Notes: generated by a model not told the origin, from the sequence alone. Shown: positions 7,648-17,055, counted from the stretch's first letter. The stretch: 47,982 nt of DNA from Acidimicrobiaceae bacterium (GCA_003151955.1 PLZB01000023.1:1-47982), one strand, 5' to 3'. Translations and numbers: made by a program.

Positions 7648-9372
7648 GTGACCGACATCCGGACGATCCTCGAGGAACGGCTCCAGGCCGCCTTCGACAC
7701 CGTCGAGGCCGGGGCCGACCCCGTCCTCCGGCCCTCCGACCACGCCGACTTCCAGGTCAACGGGACCCTCCCCCTGGCCAAGCGGCTCGGGAGGAACCCC
7801 CGGGAGCTGGCCGAGGGCCTCCTGGCCGCCGTCGACCTCGGGGGGATCTGCGAGACCGTCGAGGTGAGCGGCCCGGGATTCCTCAACCTCACCCTCTCGG
7901 CCGGCTTCCTGGCCGACCAGCTCCAGGCCATGGCGGCGGACGAGGCCCTGGGGCTGGCCCCGACGGCAGACCCCGTCACCGTCGTCGTCGACTACTCGGC
8001 CCCGAACGTGGCCAAGGAGATGCACGTCGGCCACCTCCGGTCCACCATCATCGGCGACGCCCTGGTCCGGCTCCTCCAGGCCGCCGGACACGAGGTTGTC
8101 CGGGAGAACCACGTCGGGGACTGGGGAACCCCCTTCGGGATGCTCATCGAGCACCTCCTCGACCTGGGGGAGGAGGAGGCCACCTCGGAGCTCTCCGTCG
8201 GGGACCTCGACGGCTTCTACCGCCAGGCCCGGGCCTCCTTCGACGCCGACGAGGCCTTTGCGGCGCGGGCCCGGGCCCGGGTCGTCCTCCTCCAGTCCGG
8301 CGATCCCGAGACCCTCCGGCTCTGGGGGATCCTCGTCGGCCAGTCCATCGCCTACTTCGACGAGGTCTACGCCAAGCTCGGGGTCCTCCTCACCGACGCC
8401 GACGTCGTGGGGGAGAGCTTCTACAACCCCATGCTCGAGGGGGTCGTCGCCGACCTCGAGGCCCTGGGGCTCCTGGTCGAGAACGACGGGGCCCGGTGCG
8501 TCTTCCCCCCCGGCTTCGCCAACCGCCAGGGGGACCCCCTCCCCCTCATCATCCGGAAGTCCGACGGCGGCTACGGCTACGCGGCGACCGACCTGGCTGC
8601 CATCCGGGACCGGGTCGACCGGCTGGGGGCGGGCCGGATCCTCTACGTCGTCGGGGCCCCCCAGGCCCAGCACCTCCAGATGTGCTTCGCCGTGGCCCGG
8701 CTGGCCGGCTGGCTCCCCGAGGGGGTCGAGGCCGTCCACGTCGCCTTCGGCTCCGTCCTCGGCCCCGACCGGAAGGTCTTCCGGACCCGGGCCGGGTCCA
8801 CCGTGAAGCTCGTCGACCTCTTGGACGAGGCCGTGGCCCGGGCCGCCGGGGAGGTGGCCGAGCGGAACCCCGACCTCGACGAGGGGACCCGCCGGGACAT
8901 GGCCCGGGCCCTCGGGGTGGGGGCGGTCAAGTACGCCGACCTCTCCAACGACCGGGCCAAGGACTACGTCTTCGACATGGACCGGATGCTCGCCGCCCAG
9001 GGGGACACCGGTCCCTACCTCCAGTACGCCCACGCCCGGGTCCGGAACATCTTCGCCCGGGGGGAGGTCGACCCGCCCCCGGCCGGGTCACCCCTCGTCC
9101 TGGCCGAGCCGGCCGAACGGGCCCTCGGGCTCCGGCTCCTCCGCTTCGGCGACGCCGTGGCCGGGGCCCGCCAGGCGGCCGACCCCCACCGGCTCTGCCT
9201 CTTCCTCTACGAGACGGCCTCGGCCTTCTCCTCCTTCTACGACCACTGCCCCGTCCTGAAGGCCCCCGACGGGCCGACCCGGCTGAGCCGGCTGGCGCTG
9301 GCCGACCTGACGGCCCGGGTCCTGGCCCGGGGTCTCGGTCTCCTCGGGATCGAGGCCCCCGACCGGATGTAG
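7648..9372 (+). CDS. argS: Arginyl-tRNA synthetase
   Basis: A 574-residue class I aminoacyl-tRNA synthetase charging tRNA-Arg. The HIGH-type motif appears as HVGHLRST after VVVDYSAPNVAKEM. The N-terminal tRNA-binding domain and the C-terminal anticodon-binding domain (from about YLQYAHARVRNIFARG onward) are complete. It starts at GTG 7648, with GAAGAT 6 bases upstream (7636-7641) as a possible leaderless -10. It begins the conserved actinobacterial order argS-lysA-hom-thrC-rho, here interrupted before lysA by regulatory and metabolic genes. A tRNA-Arg gene lies about 6 kb downstream. Confidence 0.97.
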   Translation: MTDIRTILEERLQAAFDTVEAGADPVLRPSDHADFQVNGTLPLAKRLGRNPRELAEGLLAAVDLGGICETVEVSGPGFLNLTLSAGFLADQLQAMAADEALGLAPTADPVTVVVDYSAPNVAKEMHVGHLRSTIIGDALVRLLQAAGHEVVRENHVGDWGTPFGMLIEHLLDLGEEEATSELSVGDLDGFYRQARASFDADEAFAARARARVVLLQSGDPETLRLWGILVGQSIAYFDEVYAKLGVLLTDADVVGESFYNPMLEGVVADLEALGLLVENDGARCVFPPGFANRQGDPLPLIIRKSDGGYGYAATDLAAIRDRVDRLGAGRILYVVGAPQAQHLQMCFAVARLAGWLPEGVEAVHVAFGSVLGPDRKVFRTRAGSTVKLVDLLDEAVARAAGEVAERNPDLDEGTRRDMARALGVGAVKYADLSNDRAKDYVFDMDRMLAAQGDTGPYLQYAHARVRNIFARGEVDPPPAGSPLVLAEPAERALGLRLLRFGDAVAGARQAADPHRLCLFLYETASAFSSFYDHCPVLKAPDGPTRLSRLALADLTARVLARGLGLLGIEAPDRM

Positions 9373-9444
9373 GGAACAACACAACAAAAACACAATGGGG
9401 TCACAAGAGGTGCAATACACTCTTGCTTCCCGGGGTCCTGGTCG

Positions 9445-12048
9445 ATGCCTCTCCGCATGGACCGTCTGGAAGGCGCCCCTCCGTCCGGGACACTCACCAC
9501 CCTGCTCGTGGGTCGGATCTCGGCCGCCCTGTTCGCCCTCTGCGGGATCCTGGTCGTCGTGGCCGGTTCCCTGGTGGCTCTCCCCCGGGGCGCCGATCGG
9601 GCCGGCCTCCTCGTCCTCGGGGTCGTCGTCACCCTCATCGGACCCCTCGTCTGGTCGGTGCCCTGGGGACGCTGGGACCGGAGCGCCACCCTCTGGCTGG
9701 TTCCGTTGGCCTTCGTCCTGATCGACGTCCACGGCCGGCTCACCGCCGAGGACGGATACCTCTACCCCATCTTCTACCTGGTCGTCTTCGTCTGGATCGG
9801 TCTCGGCCACCGCCCCTGGACCTCCCTCGCCGTCGGACCGGTCCTCGCCCTCTCCTACCTGGCCCCCTTCTGGTGGGGAGCCGCCCCCGGGACCCGGCTC
9901 GGGCTGACGGGGGCCCTCTACGTCGTGCCCTGCTGTGTCCTCGTGGGCGAGACCGTGGCCTGGGTCAGCGGCCGGCTCCGCCGCTCCGAGGAGGCCCTCC
10001 GCCGCAGCGAGCGACGCTTCCAGGCCCTGGCCGAGGGGGCGGCCGACGTGGTCAGTCTCTTCGACGGATCCGGCCGGATCCTCTACGAGTCCCCCGCCGT
10101 CGGCCGGGTCCTCGGCTACCGGCCCGACGAGCGGCTGGGGGCCGAGGGGGGCGCCTTCGTCCATCCCGAGGACCGGGAGGAACTGGCCCGGTGCTGGGTC
10201 CAGGCCGTCGCCGACCCGTCCGCCGTGGTGAGAACCCAGTGCCGGATCCTCCACGCCGAGGGCTACTACCGCTGGTGCGAGGCCGTCCTCCGGAACCTCC
10301 TCGGGGACCCGGCCGTCGGCGCCGTCGTCGTCAATTTCGCCGACGTCACCGCCCGCCGGGAGGCCGAGGAGCTCCTGACCGAGAGTGAGGCCCGCTTCCG
10401 GCTCCTCTTCGACGCCAACCCCCGACCGGCCTGGGTCCACGACCGGATGAGCCTCCGCATCCTCGAGGTCAACCCGGCTGCCGTCGGCCACTACGGCTAC
10501 AGCCGGGCCGAGTTCCTCACCATGCGGCTCCCCGACCTCTGGCCGGGAAGCCCTCCCGACAGGTTCGACCTTCCGGCCGGACCGGGCCCGAGCGGGCTGG
10601 GCAGCTGGACCCACCGGCGCCGGGACGGGAGCCTCACCACGGTCGAGTTCGCCAGCCACGACCTCGAGTTCGCCGGACGGGACGCCGTGGTCGTCACCGT
10701 CTCCGACGTCACGGCCCAAAAGGCCCTGGAGGAGCAGCTCATCCACCAGGCCTTCCACGACCACCTCACCGGTCTGGCCAACCGGGCCCTCTTCCAGGAG
10801 CGGGTCGGCCACGCCCTCGAGTCCCGGGCCCGGGAGGTGGGGGTCCTCTTCCTCGACCTCGACCGCTTCAAGAAGGTCAACGACAGCCTCGGTCACTGCG
10901 GCGGCGACCAGCTCCTGGTGGCCGTGGCCCGGCGGTTGGAAGGCGTGGTCCGGGCCGGGGACACCCTGGCCCGGTTGGGAGGCGACGAGTTCGCCGTCCT
11001 GGTCGAGGGGGGCCCCGACGGGGCCGAGGTCGTGGCCGGCCGGATCCTCGAGGCCCTCCGGGGGCCCTTCGCCGTGGAAGGGGTGGAGATCCCCGTCTCG
11101 GCCAGCATCGGGGTGGTCACCGCCGCCGGCGGATCGGCCGACGACGTCCTCCGTGACGCCGATATGGCCCTCTACCGGTCCAAGGCCGGAGGCGGGAACC
11201 GCCAGACCGTCTCCGATCCCGAGGAGGACCGCCAGACCCGGAACAAGCTCCGGCTCGAGATCGACCTGGCCCGGGCCGTCGAGCGGGACCAGCTCCGGCT
11301 CCTCTACCAGCCCGTCGTGACCCTGGGGTCCGAGTCCGTGGGCGGGGCCGAGGCCCTCCTGCGGTGGGAGCACCCCGAGCTGGGGACCATCTCCCCCCTC
11401 GAGTTCATCCCCCTGGCCGAGGAGTCCGGCCTCATCGTCCCCATCGGCCGCTGGGTCCTCGAGTCGGCCTGCCGGCAGGCCCAGGCCTGGCAGGGGACCC
11501 TGACCGGCCGGGCCGGCCTCTCCATCGCCGTCAACGTCTCCGGCCGCCAGCTCCAGGAGCCGGGCTTCGTCGACGAGGTCCGGGGCGTCCTGGACCGAAG
11601 CGGCCTCCCCCCCGAGACCCTCACCCTCGAGATCACCGAGAGCGTCCTCGTCCAGGACTCCGAGTCCCTCATCGGCAGCCTCCGCAGTCTCCGCCGGCTC
11701 GGCATCCGGATTGCCGTCGACGACTTCGGGACGGGGTACTCCTCCCTCGCCTACCTCCGCCGGTTCCCCGTCGACATCCTGAAGATCGACCGCTGCTTCA
11801 CGAGCATGATCGAACGGGTCGACTTCGTCCCTCCCCTGGTCGAGGGCCTCGTCCACCTCGGCCACCAGCTCGGCCTCGAGATCGTGGCCGAGGGGGTGGA
11901 GATGCCCGAGCAGCGGGGCCAGCTCCGCTCCCTGGGCTGCGGCCTGGGCCAGGGCTTCCTCTGGGCCCGGCCCCTCGACCCCGGGGCCTTCGAGGCCTTC
12001 TACGCCATCGCCCCTCCCGTCCCCGTCTCCGGTCTCGTCTCCCGCTGA
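9445..12048 (+). CDS. Membrane PAS-PAS-GGDEF-EAL cyclic-di-GMP protein
   Basis: An 867-residue sensor and second-messenger enzyme. Residues about 18-175 hold a run of hydrophobic segments (roughly six membrane spans). Two PAS domains follow (about 185-300 and 310-425), joined by a helical linker. The diguanylate cyclase domain has an intact active site (RLGGDEFAV, about residue 511). The phosphodiesterase domain starts at EALLRW (about 636) and keeps DDFGTGYSSL, KIDRCF and AEGVE. Both catalytic sites look intact, so it could make or degrade c-di-GMP depending on signal. The 72-base gap after argS contains TACACT at 9416-9421 as a possible -10; ATG 9457 is an alternative start. Confidence 0.93.
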   Translation: MPLRMDRLEGAPPSGTLTTLLVGRISAALFALCGILVVVAGSLVALPRGADRAGLLVLGVVVTLIGPLVWSVPWGRWDRSATLWLVPLAFVLIDVHGRLTAEDGYLYPIFYLVVFVWIGLGHRPWTSLAVGPVLALSYLAPFWWGAAPGTRLGLTGALYVVPCCVLVGETVAWVSGRLRRSEEALRRSERRFQALAEGAADVVSLFDGSGRILYESPAVGRVLGYRPDERLGAEGGAFVHPEDREELARCWVQAVADPSAVVRTQCRILHAEGYYRWCEAVLRNLLGDPAVGAVVVNFADVTARREAEELLTESEARFRLLFDANPRPAWVHDRMSLRILEVNPAAVGHYGYSRAEFLTMRLPDLWPGSPPDRFDLPAGPGPSGLGSWTHRRRDGSLTTVEFASHDLEFAGRDAVVVTVSDVTAQKALEEQLIHQAFHDHLTGLANRALFQERVGHALESRAREVGVLFLDLDRFKKVNDSLGHCGGDQLLVAVARRLEGVVRAGDTLARLGGDEFAVLVEGGPDGAEVVAGRILEALRGPFAVEGVEIPVSASIGVVTAAGGSADDVLRDADMALYRSKAGGGNRQTVSDPEEDRQTRNKLRLEIDLARAVERDQLRLLYQPVVTLGSESVGGAEALLRWEHPELGTISPLEFIPLAEESGLIVPIGRWVLESACRQAQAWQGTLTGRAGLSIAVNVSGRQLQEPGFVDEVRGVLDRSGLPPETLTLEITESVLVQDSESLIGSLRSLRRLGIRIAVDDFGTGYSSLAYLRRFPVDILKIDRCFTSMIERVDFVPPLVEGLVHLGHQLGLEIVAEGVEMPEQRGQLRSLGCGLGQGFLWARPLDPGAFEAFYAIAPPVPVSGLVSR

Positions 12049-12117
12049 GGAGGCCACCCCGGCCGGGGCCGCTCCCCAGGTCATGACGGTTCGGACCCGT
12101 TGCCGGCCAGCCCGGCC

Positions 12118-12123
12118 TAGTCT
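12118..12123 (+). promoter_or_regulatory. Leaderless -10 element for the DUF5995 gene
   Basis: TAGTCT is followed by exactly 6 bases and the GTG at 12130, with no Shine-Dalgarno sequence between. Confidence 0.6.
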
Positions 12124-12129
12124 CGGCCG

Positions 12130-12834
12130 GTGCCGTCCCCACCCTCTCCTCCCGGACCGGTCACCACCGTGGAAGGGGCCCTGGCCCGGATGGAGGCCAT
12201 CGGGGCCGCCCTCCCGGCCTCCGACGGGGTGGCCTCCTTCAACCGGATGTACCTCGGGGTGACCCGGGGAGTCGAGGCCGGCCTGGGGGCCGGGACGTTC
12301 GCCGACCCGGCCTGGATGACCCGACTCGACGTCGAGTTCGCCAATCTCTACTTCGCCGCTGTCGACGCCGCCGGCTCCGACGCCCCCCTCCCCCGGGCCT
12401 GGGAGCCCCTGGTGGCGGCCCGGTCCCACCCCGGGATCGAGCCCATCCAGTTCGCCCTGGCCGGGATGAACGCCCACATCGACCACGACCTCCCCCTGGC
12501 CGTCGTGGCCACCTGCCGGGAGCTGGGGACGACTCCCAGCGAGGGAACCCACCACCAGGACTACCAGCGGGTCGACGCCCTCCTCGACGCCGCCGAGCAG
12601 TCGGTCCGGCAGTCCTTCGAGTCCGGGCCCGGCCTGGCCCTCGACCACCACCTCCGGGCCGTCGCCGACCTGGTGGGGAACACCACCATCAACTCGGCCC
12701 GGGCCCTGGCCTGGGACAGCGCCCTGGCCCTCTGGGACCTCCGGGACCACCGCCGGGGCACCGACCTCTACCTCGACGGCCTGGCCGACGCCGTGGCCGC
12801 CGCCAGCCGGCTCCTCCTGGTGGCGCTCCCCTGA
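12130..12834 (+). CDS. DUF5995 family protein
   Basis: A 234-residue soluble protein. The motifs DGVASFNRMYLGVT, FADPAWMTRLDVEFANLYF, IQFALAGMNAHIDHDLPLAVV and the His-rich HHQDY are those I associate with DUF5995, an actinobacterial family of unknown function. The conserved His/Asp pairs in AGMNAHIDHDL suggest a metal site, but this is inference. It is a single-gene unit with its own leaderless promoter. It converges on the PPK2 gene with a 16-base gap. Confidence 0.8.
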   Translation: MPSPPSPPGPVTTVEGALARMEAIGAALPASDGVASFNRMYLGVTRGVEAGLGAGTFADPAWMTRLDVEFANLYFAAVDAAGSDAPLPRAWEPLVAARSHPGIEPIQFALAGMNAHIDHDLPLAVVATCRELGTTPSEGTHHQDYQRVDALLDAAEQSVRQSFESGPGLALDHHLRAVADLVGNTTINSARALAWDSALALWDLRDHRRGTDLYLDGLADAVAAASRLLLVALP

Positions 12835-12850
12835 TTCCGGCCCGATCCCG

Positions 12851-13651
12851 TCAGTCGCCCAGGAGGGCGGCGACGTGGTCGGGGACCCGGTGGGCATCGT
12901 CCGGGGCGGGCCGGAGCTCGCCCCGCTCCGGCGGGGGAGGGGGGAGCTCCGGGAGCGGTCCCGAGACGTCCTCGTAGGGGACCTGGCTCAGGAGGTGGGC
13001 CATGCAGTTGAGCCGGGCCCGCCGCTTGTCGTCGCCGTCGATGACCCACCAGGGGGACTCCGGGGTGTCGGTCTGGGCGAACATCAGGTCCTTGGCCCGG
13101 GAGTAGTCGTCCCAGCGGAGCCGGGACTCGAGGTCGACCGGGCTCAGCTTCCACCGCTTCAGGGGATCCCGGAGCCGGCTCTGGAACCGCCGCTCCTGCT
13201 CCTGGCGGCCGACCGAGAACCAGTACTTCACCAGGATCAGCCCGGTCTCGATCAGGAGCTCCTCGAACCGGGGGCACTGCCGGAGGAAGGTCCGGTGCTC
13301 GTCGGGGGTGCAGAACCCCATGACCAGCTCGACCCCGGCCCGGTTGTACCAGGACCGGTCGAACAGGACGATCTCCCCCCCGGAGGGGAGCCGTTCGATG
13401 TAGCGCTGGAAGTACCACTCCGACCGCTCCCGGTCGTTCGGGGCCGGCAGGGCCGCCACCTTCACCACCCGGGGATTCAGGTGCTCCACGATCCGGTTGA
13501 TGGCCCCGCCCTTCCCGGCGCCGTCCCGGCCCTCGAAGACCACCGCCACCCGGGCCCCCGTGGCCCGGACCCACTCCTGCATGACCACCAGCTCGACCTG
13601 GAGCCGCTCGAGCTCCTCCTGGTACCGCTCCGTCGTCAACACGGTCGTCAT
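12851..13651 (-). CDS. ppk2: Polyphosphate kinase 2 family protein
   Basis: A 266-residue single-domain PPK2, transferring phosphate between polyphosphate and nucleotides. Walker A is GRDGAGKGG (residues 41-49) and the lid/Walker B region is FDRSWYNRAG (97-106). EHRTFLRQCPRFEE, KYWFSVGRQEQERRF and DTPESPWWVIDGDDKRRARLN are also typical. I place the start at ATG 13651, not the longer frame opening at 13681, because ATG 13651 overlaps the stop of the upstream sulfotransferase gene as ATGA. The C-terminus has a short proline-rich extension (LPPPPPE) after the core. The direction of phosphate transfer cannot be read from sequence. Confidence 0.93.
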   Translation of the reverse strand: MTTVLTTERYQEELERLQVELVVMQEWVRATGARVAVVFEGRDGAGKGGAINRIVEHLNPRVVKVAALPAPNDRERSEWYFQRYIERLPSGGEIVLFDRSWYNRAGVELVMGFCTPDEHRTFLRQCPRFEELLIETGLILVKYWFSVGRQEQERRFQSRLRDPLKRWKLSPVDLESRLRWDDYSRAKDLMFAQTDTPESPWWVIDGDDKRRARLNCMAHLLSQVPYEDVSGPLPELPPPPPERGELRPAPDDAHRVPDHVAALLGD

Positions 13652-14535
13652 CTTGACCCGGCCCCGCGCTCCGTGGCCCACCTGGCGGCCAGGAGCTCCT
13701 CGGCCCGGGGCGAGAGGCCCGGGAGGTCGGCCCAGAAGGACCGGTGGGGACCCTGCAGCCGGCGGAGCTGTCCGACCAGCCGGCGCTGGCTCGGGAGGAG
13801 GTCGCCCTCCTTGCCGGCGCCTGGGTGCCGGCGCTGGAGCTCCGGGGTGACGATGGCGGCGGCCGCGGCCCGGGTCGCCCCGGCCACGGTGGCCACCACC
13901 CGGCCCTCCAGCCAGTCGGCCACCGCCCCGGTGACGGCCCGGGGGTCGGACATCAGGGCCTCGTTGTTCACGACCAGGGTGTCGAGGCCCCGGAGTCCGA
14001 GGAGGGCGTCGTGGGTGTACCGCTCCCAGAGGGCCAGCCCGTGGTCCAGGTCGAACCCGTCGCGGCGGGCCAGGGAGCCGGCCACGGCCAGGGGATCCCG
14101 CCAGGTCAGGATGGCCAGGGGTGGCCCGGGGAGGAGCTCCCGCCAGAAGGGGAGGAGGATGCAGGTCCGTGGGTCCTTCCAGACCAGGGGACCCGGTTCC
14201 GGGAAGGCCAGGGCGGCGGCGGCTGTGGCCAGGGCCCCGTGGGTCCGGACGGCCTCGGTGGCCCAGCCCGGCTCGAGCCGGGGCGGGGCGCTCCAGGAGC
14301 CGCCCAGGGACTCGAGGAGGTGGTCCCCCGTCGCCGTCAGGGCCTGGCTCTCGTAGTGGAAGGGGTTCCCGACCCAGGCCCCCATGAGGTCGTCCCCGGC
14401 GGGGAGGGCCGGGCCCAGGGCCCCGACGACCCCGGCCAGGACCGAGGTCCCGCTCCGGTGCATCCCCACCACGACGACCCAGGGCCCGGCCGGGACCGGA
14501 GGGGCGAAGGCGGCGCCCGGAGACGGGATCAGCAC
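13648..14535 (-). CDS. Sulfotransferase family protein
   Basis: About 295 residues. The phosphosulfate-binding loop VVVVGMHRSGTSVLAG lies near the N-terminus (residues 20-35). WKDPRTCILLPFW and LTWRDPLAVAGSLARRDGF later correspond to the second nucleotide-binding region of PAPS-dependent sulfotransferases. GTG 14535 overlaps the end of the upstream esterase gene (GTGCTGA), with GGGAGAA just before it. The 3' end overlaps ppk2 by 4 bases, so esterase, sulfotransferase and ppk2 look like one transcript. The acceptor is unknown; family members sulfate carbohydrates or lipids. Confidence 0.82.
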   Translation of the reverse strand: MLIPSPGAAFAPPVPAGPWVVVVGMHRSGTSVLAGVVGALGPALPAGDDLMGAWVGNPFHYESQALTATGDHLLESLGGSWSAPPRLEPGWATEAVRTHGALATAAAALAFPEPGPLVWKDPRTCILLPFWRELLPGPPLAILTWRDPLAVAGSLARRDGFDLDHGLALWERYTHDALLGLRGLDTLVVNNEALMSDPRAVTGAVADWLEGRVVATVAGATRAAAAAIVTPELQRRHPGAGKEGDLLPSQRRLVGQLRRLQGPHRSFWADLPGLSPRAEELLAARWATERGAGSR

Positions 14536-15551
14536 TTCTCCCGCATGAGCTCGCCCATGCCCTGGCAGATCTCCACGGCCCCGGCCATGGCCTCGGGGAG
14601 GATCCCCATCCCGAAGAACCCGTGGATCATGTCGTCGTAGCAGCGGTAGCGGACCGGGACCCCGGCGGCGGCCAGGGCCCGGGCGTAGGAGGAGGCGTCG
14701 TCCCGGAGGGGGTCGAAGCCGGCGGCGATGACGTAGGCCGGGGCCAGCCCGGCCAGGTCGGGCTGGACGGCGGGGGAGGTCAGGGGGGAGGTCCAGGACG
14801 ACTCGTCGGGGAGGTAGAGGGACCGGAACCAGGCCATGTCCTGTTGGTCGAGCCAGGGGCCGTGGCCCATGGTCTCGTAGGAGTCGCTCCCGAAGGTCAT
14901 GTCGAGGCCCGGGTAGACCAGGCACTGGGCCACCGGGGCGGGCAGGTCCGAGTCCCGCATCTCCTGGGCCACCACGGCGGCGAGCCCTCCCCCGGCGCTG
15001 TCCCCCATGACCCCGACCCGGCCCGGCTCGATCGAGAGCTCCCCGGCCTCCTCCTGGACCCAGCGGTAGGCGGCCAGGGCGTCCTCGACGGCGGCCGGGA
15101 AGGGATGCTCGGGGGCGAGCCGGTAGTCGACGGCCACCACCACGCAGCCGCTCTCGTCGGCCAGGAGCCGGCAGCTCCCGTCGTGGCTGTCGAGATCCCC
15201 CGAGATCCAGCCCCCCCCGTGGAGGTAGACGACGGCCGGCGGGGTGGCCTCGGAGCCGTAGCGGCGGTAGACCCGGAGGGAGAGGGGGCCGCCCGGCCCC
15301 GGGATGACCCGGCCCACCACGTGGACGGCGGTCCGGTTGGGCATGGCCAGCTTCGTGATCCGGCCCATCTCCCGCCGGGAGGTCTCGACGTCCCGGGACT
15401 TCTCCCCCCGGCCCAGCCGGAGCCCGAGGCCCAGGATGGCCTGGACCCGGCGGTTCAGGACCCGCCCGTCGATGACGACCGGCTCCTCCCCGGCCAGGAG
15501 CCGGAGGATCGGCTCGGGGGCCCCGAGCGACCAGGTCACGAGACGCTGCAC
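14529..15551 (-). CDS. Alpha/beta hydrolase, hormone-sensitive-lipase-type esterase
   Basis: About 340 residues. The oxyanion motif HGGGW (about 111-115) and nucleophile elbow GDSAGGG (about 183-189) define the HSL-like esterase family. The catalytic acid is probably in GFDPLRDDA and the His in DMIHGFFGMG. The frame stays open upstream to an ATG at 15662, but that part is the translated tRNA-Arg gene and cannot be coding. I chose GTG 15551; GTG 15581, just outside the tRNA, is an alternative. It is the first gene of the esterase-sulfotransferase-ppk2 operon. Substrates are probably short acyl esters (inference). Confidence 0.85.
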   Translation of the reverse strand: MQRLVTWSLGAPEPILRLLAGEEPVVIDGRVLNRRVQAILGLGLRLGRGEKSRDVETSRREMGRITKLAMPNRTAVHVVGRVIPGPGGPLSLRVYRRYGSEATPPAVVYLHGGGWISGDLDSHDGSCRLLADESGCVVVAVDYRLAPEHPFPAAVEDALAAYRWVQEEAGELSIEPGRVGVMGDSAGGGLAAVVAQEMRDSDLPAPVAQCLVYPGLDMTFGSDSYETMGHGPWLDQQDMAWFRSLYLPDESSWTSPLTSPAVQPDLAGLAPAYVIAAGFDPLRDDASSYARALAAAGVPVRYRCYDDMIHGFFGMGILPEAMAGAVEICQGMGELMREKC

Positions 15552-15584
15552 GATCGAACGATGCTCCGGCCTGTGTCCCACGCG

Positions 15585-15656
15585 CGCCCTCGGCAGGACT
15601 CGAACCTGCGCCACCGGCTCCGGAGGCCGGTGCTCTATCCGCTGAGCTACGAGGGC
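15585..15656 (-). tRNA. tRNA-Arg (anticodon CCG)
   Basis: A complete cloverleaf of 72 bases can be drawn on the minus strand. The acceptor stem GCCCTCG pairs with CGAGGGC, and the D arm is GCTC-N8-GAGC. The anticodon stem CCGGC/GCCGG closes the loop CTCCGGA with anticodon CCG, reading CGG. The T arm is GCAGG-TTCGAGT-CCTGC. The 3' CCA is not encoded. CGG is visibly the favoured arginine codon in neighbouring genes. Confidence 0.95.
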
Positions 15657-15732
15657 ATGCACGCCGGGTCCCGGGGAACCGCACCGGGGGACGCGCCCCC
15701 AGCACCTTAGTCGGGTCCGGCCGGGGCCCCGA

Positions 15733-15738
15733 TAGCCT
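15733..15738 (+). promoter_or_regulatory. Leaderless -10 element for lysA
   Basis: TAGCCT is followed by 7 bases and the GTG at 15746. No lysine riboswitch-like leader can fit in this spacing. Confidence 0.6.
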
Positions 15739-15745
15739 GGCGGCC

Positions 15746-17041
15746 GTGACCGGCCCGGCCCCCTCCGAGCGTCCCATCGGCCCCGACCTCCTCCCCGACA
15801 GCGCCCGGATCGGGGCCGACGGCCGGATGACGGTGGGCGGCCTCGACCTGGTCGAGCTGGCCGAGGAGTTCGGGACCCCCCTCTTCGTCTACGACGAGGG
15901 CCACCTCCGGGCCCGCTGCCGGGAGGCCCTCGAGGCCTGGGGGGAGGGGGTGGCCTACGCCACCAAGGCCTTCCTCTGCCGGGCCATGGCCCGGCTCGTC
16001 CACGAGGAGGGCCTCTCCCTCGACGTCTCCACCGGAGGGGAGCTCGAGGTGGCCCTGGCCGCCGGGGTCCCCGGGGACCGGCTCGTCCTCCACGGCAACA
16101 ACAAGTCCCACGACGAGCTGGCCCGGGCCCTCGAGGCCCAGGTGGGCCGGATCGTCGTCGACTCCTTCGACGAGATCGACCGGCTCGACCGCCTGACCGT
16201 TTCCCTCGACCGGCCCGTCCCCGTCCTCGTCCGGGTCACCCCCGGTGTCGAGGCCCACACCCACGAATTCGTCCGGACGGGCCAGGAGGACTCGAAGTTC
16301 GGCTTCGGCCTGGCCTCGGGGGCCGCCGCCGAGGCCGTCGACCGGCTCCGGCTCCTCCCCGGGGTCGACCTCCTCGGGATCCACGCCCACATCGGCAGCC
16401 AGGTCTTCCGGGTCGACTCCTTCGCCGAGGAGGTCGAGGTCCTGGCCGGCTTCTTCCGCTCCCTCGACCTCCCCGAGCTCTGCGTCGGGGGCGGCCTCGG
16501 GGTGGCCTACGTCGCCGGCGAGGAGGCCCCCACCCTCGGCTCCTGGGCCAAGACCGTCCGGGAAGCCGCTACCGGGGCCGGGATCCCCCCGGCCACCCGG
16601 ATCACGGCCGAGCCGGGCCGGTCGATCGTGGCCACCGCCGGCCTCACCCTCTACACCGTCGGGACCGTCAAGGACCTCCCCGGCATCCGGACCTACGTGG
16701 CTGTCGACGGCGGGATGAGCGACAACCCCCGCCCCGTCCTCTACGGCTCGGGCTACGAGACCTTCCTCCCGGCCCGGGCCGCCGAGCCCCGCCCCGACCC
16801 GATCACCCTCGTCGGGAAGCACTGCGAGTCCGGCGACCGGATCGTGGCCGACGGCCGCCTCCCCGAGGGTCTCCGGGTCGGCGACGTCCTCGCCACCCCC
16901 GTCACCGGCGCCTACGGCTACTCCATGGCCTCCAACTACAACAAGGTCCCCCGCCCCCCCGTCCTCTTCGTCACCGAGGGCACCGCCCGGGTCGTCGTCC
17001 GCCGGGAGACCCCCGAGGACCTCCTCCGCCTCGACGCCTGA
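15746..17041 (+). CDS. lysA: Diaminopimelate decarboxylase
   Basis: A 431-residue fold-type III PLP enzyme catalysing the last step of lysine synthesis, meso-DAP to L-lysine. The PLP lysine is Lys74 in YATKAFLCRA. HIGSQVF, the glycine loop GGGLGVAY, EPGRSIVA, the substrate-binding CESGD and the C-terminal GAYGYSMASNYN are all present. It starts at GTG 15746 in a leaderless arrangement. The order argS...lysA-hom-thrC matches other actinobacteria, but about 2.3 kb of accessory sequence separates it from hom here. Confidence 0.97.
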   Translation: MTGPAPSERPIGPDLLPDSARIGADGRMTVGGLDLVELAEEFGTPLFVYDEGHLRARCREALEAWGEGVAYATKAFLCRAMARLVHEEGLSLDVSTGGELEVALAAGVPGDRLVLHGNNKSHDELARALEAQVGRIVVDSFDEIDRLDRLTVSLDRPVPVLVRVTPGVEAHTHEFVRTGQEDSKFGFGLASGAAAEAVDRLRLLPGVDLLGIHAHIGSQVFRVDSFAEEVEVLAGFFRSLDLPELCVGGGLGVAYVAGEEAPTLGSWAKTVREAATGAGIPPATRITAEPGRSIVATAGLTLYTVGTVKDLPGIRTYVAVDGGMSDNPRPVLYGSGYETFLPARAAEPRPDPITLVGKHCESGDRIVADGRLPEGLRVGDVLATPVTGAYGYSMASNYNKVPRPPVLFVTEGTARVVVRRETPEDLLRLDA

Positions 17042-17055
17042 ACGGGACCCTCTGA

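Noticed and set aside
9088..12897. A 1269-codon minus-strand frame opposite the GGDEF-EAL gene
   Set aside because: Antisense shadow of clearly identified coding sequence; low-complexity and without motifs.
14529..14541. Possible single fused esterase-sulfotransferase protein
   Set aside because: The two are in different frames. The long frame that appears to join them is a shadow over the esterase part.
15585..15662. N-terminal extension of the esterase frame (MHALVAQRIEHRPPEP...)
   Set aside because: This is the tRNA-Arg gene read as protein, a well-known annotation artefact. The real start lies downstream of the tRNA.
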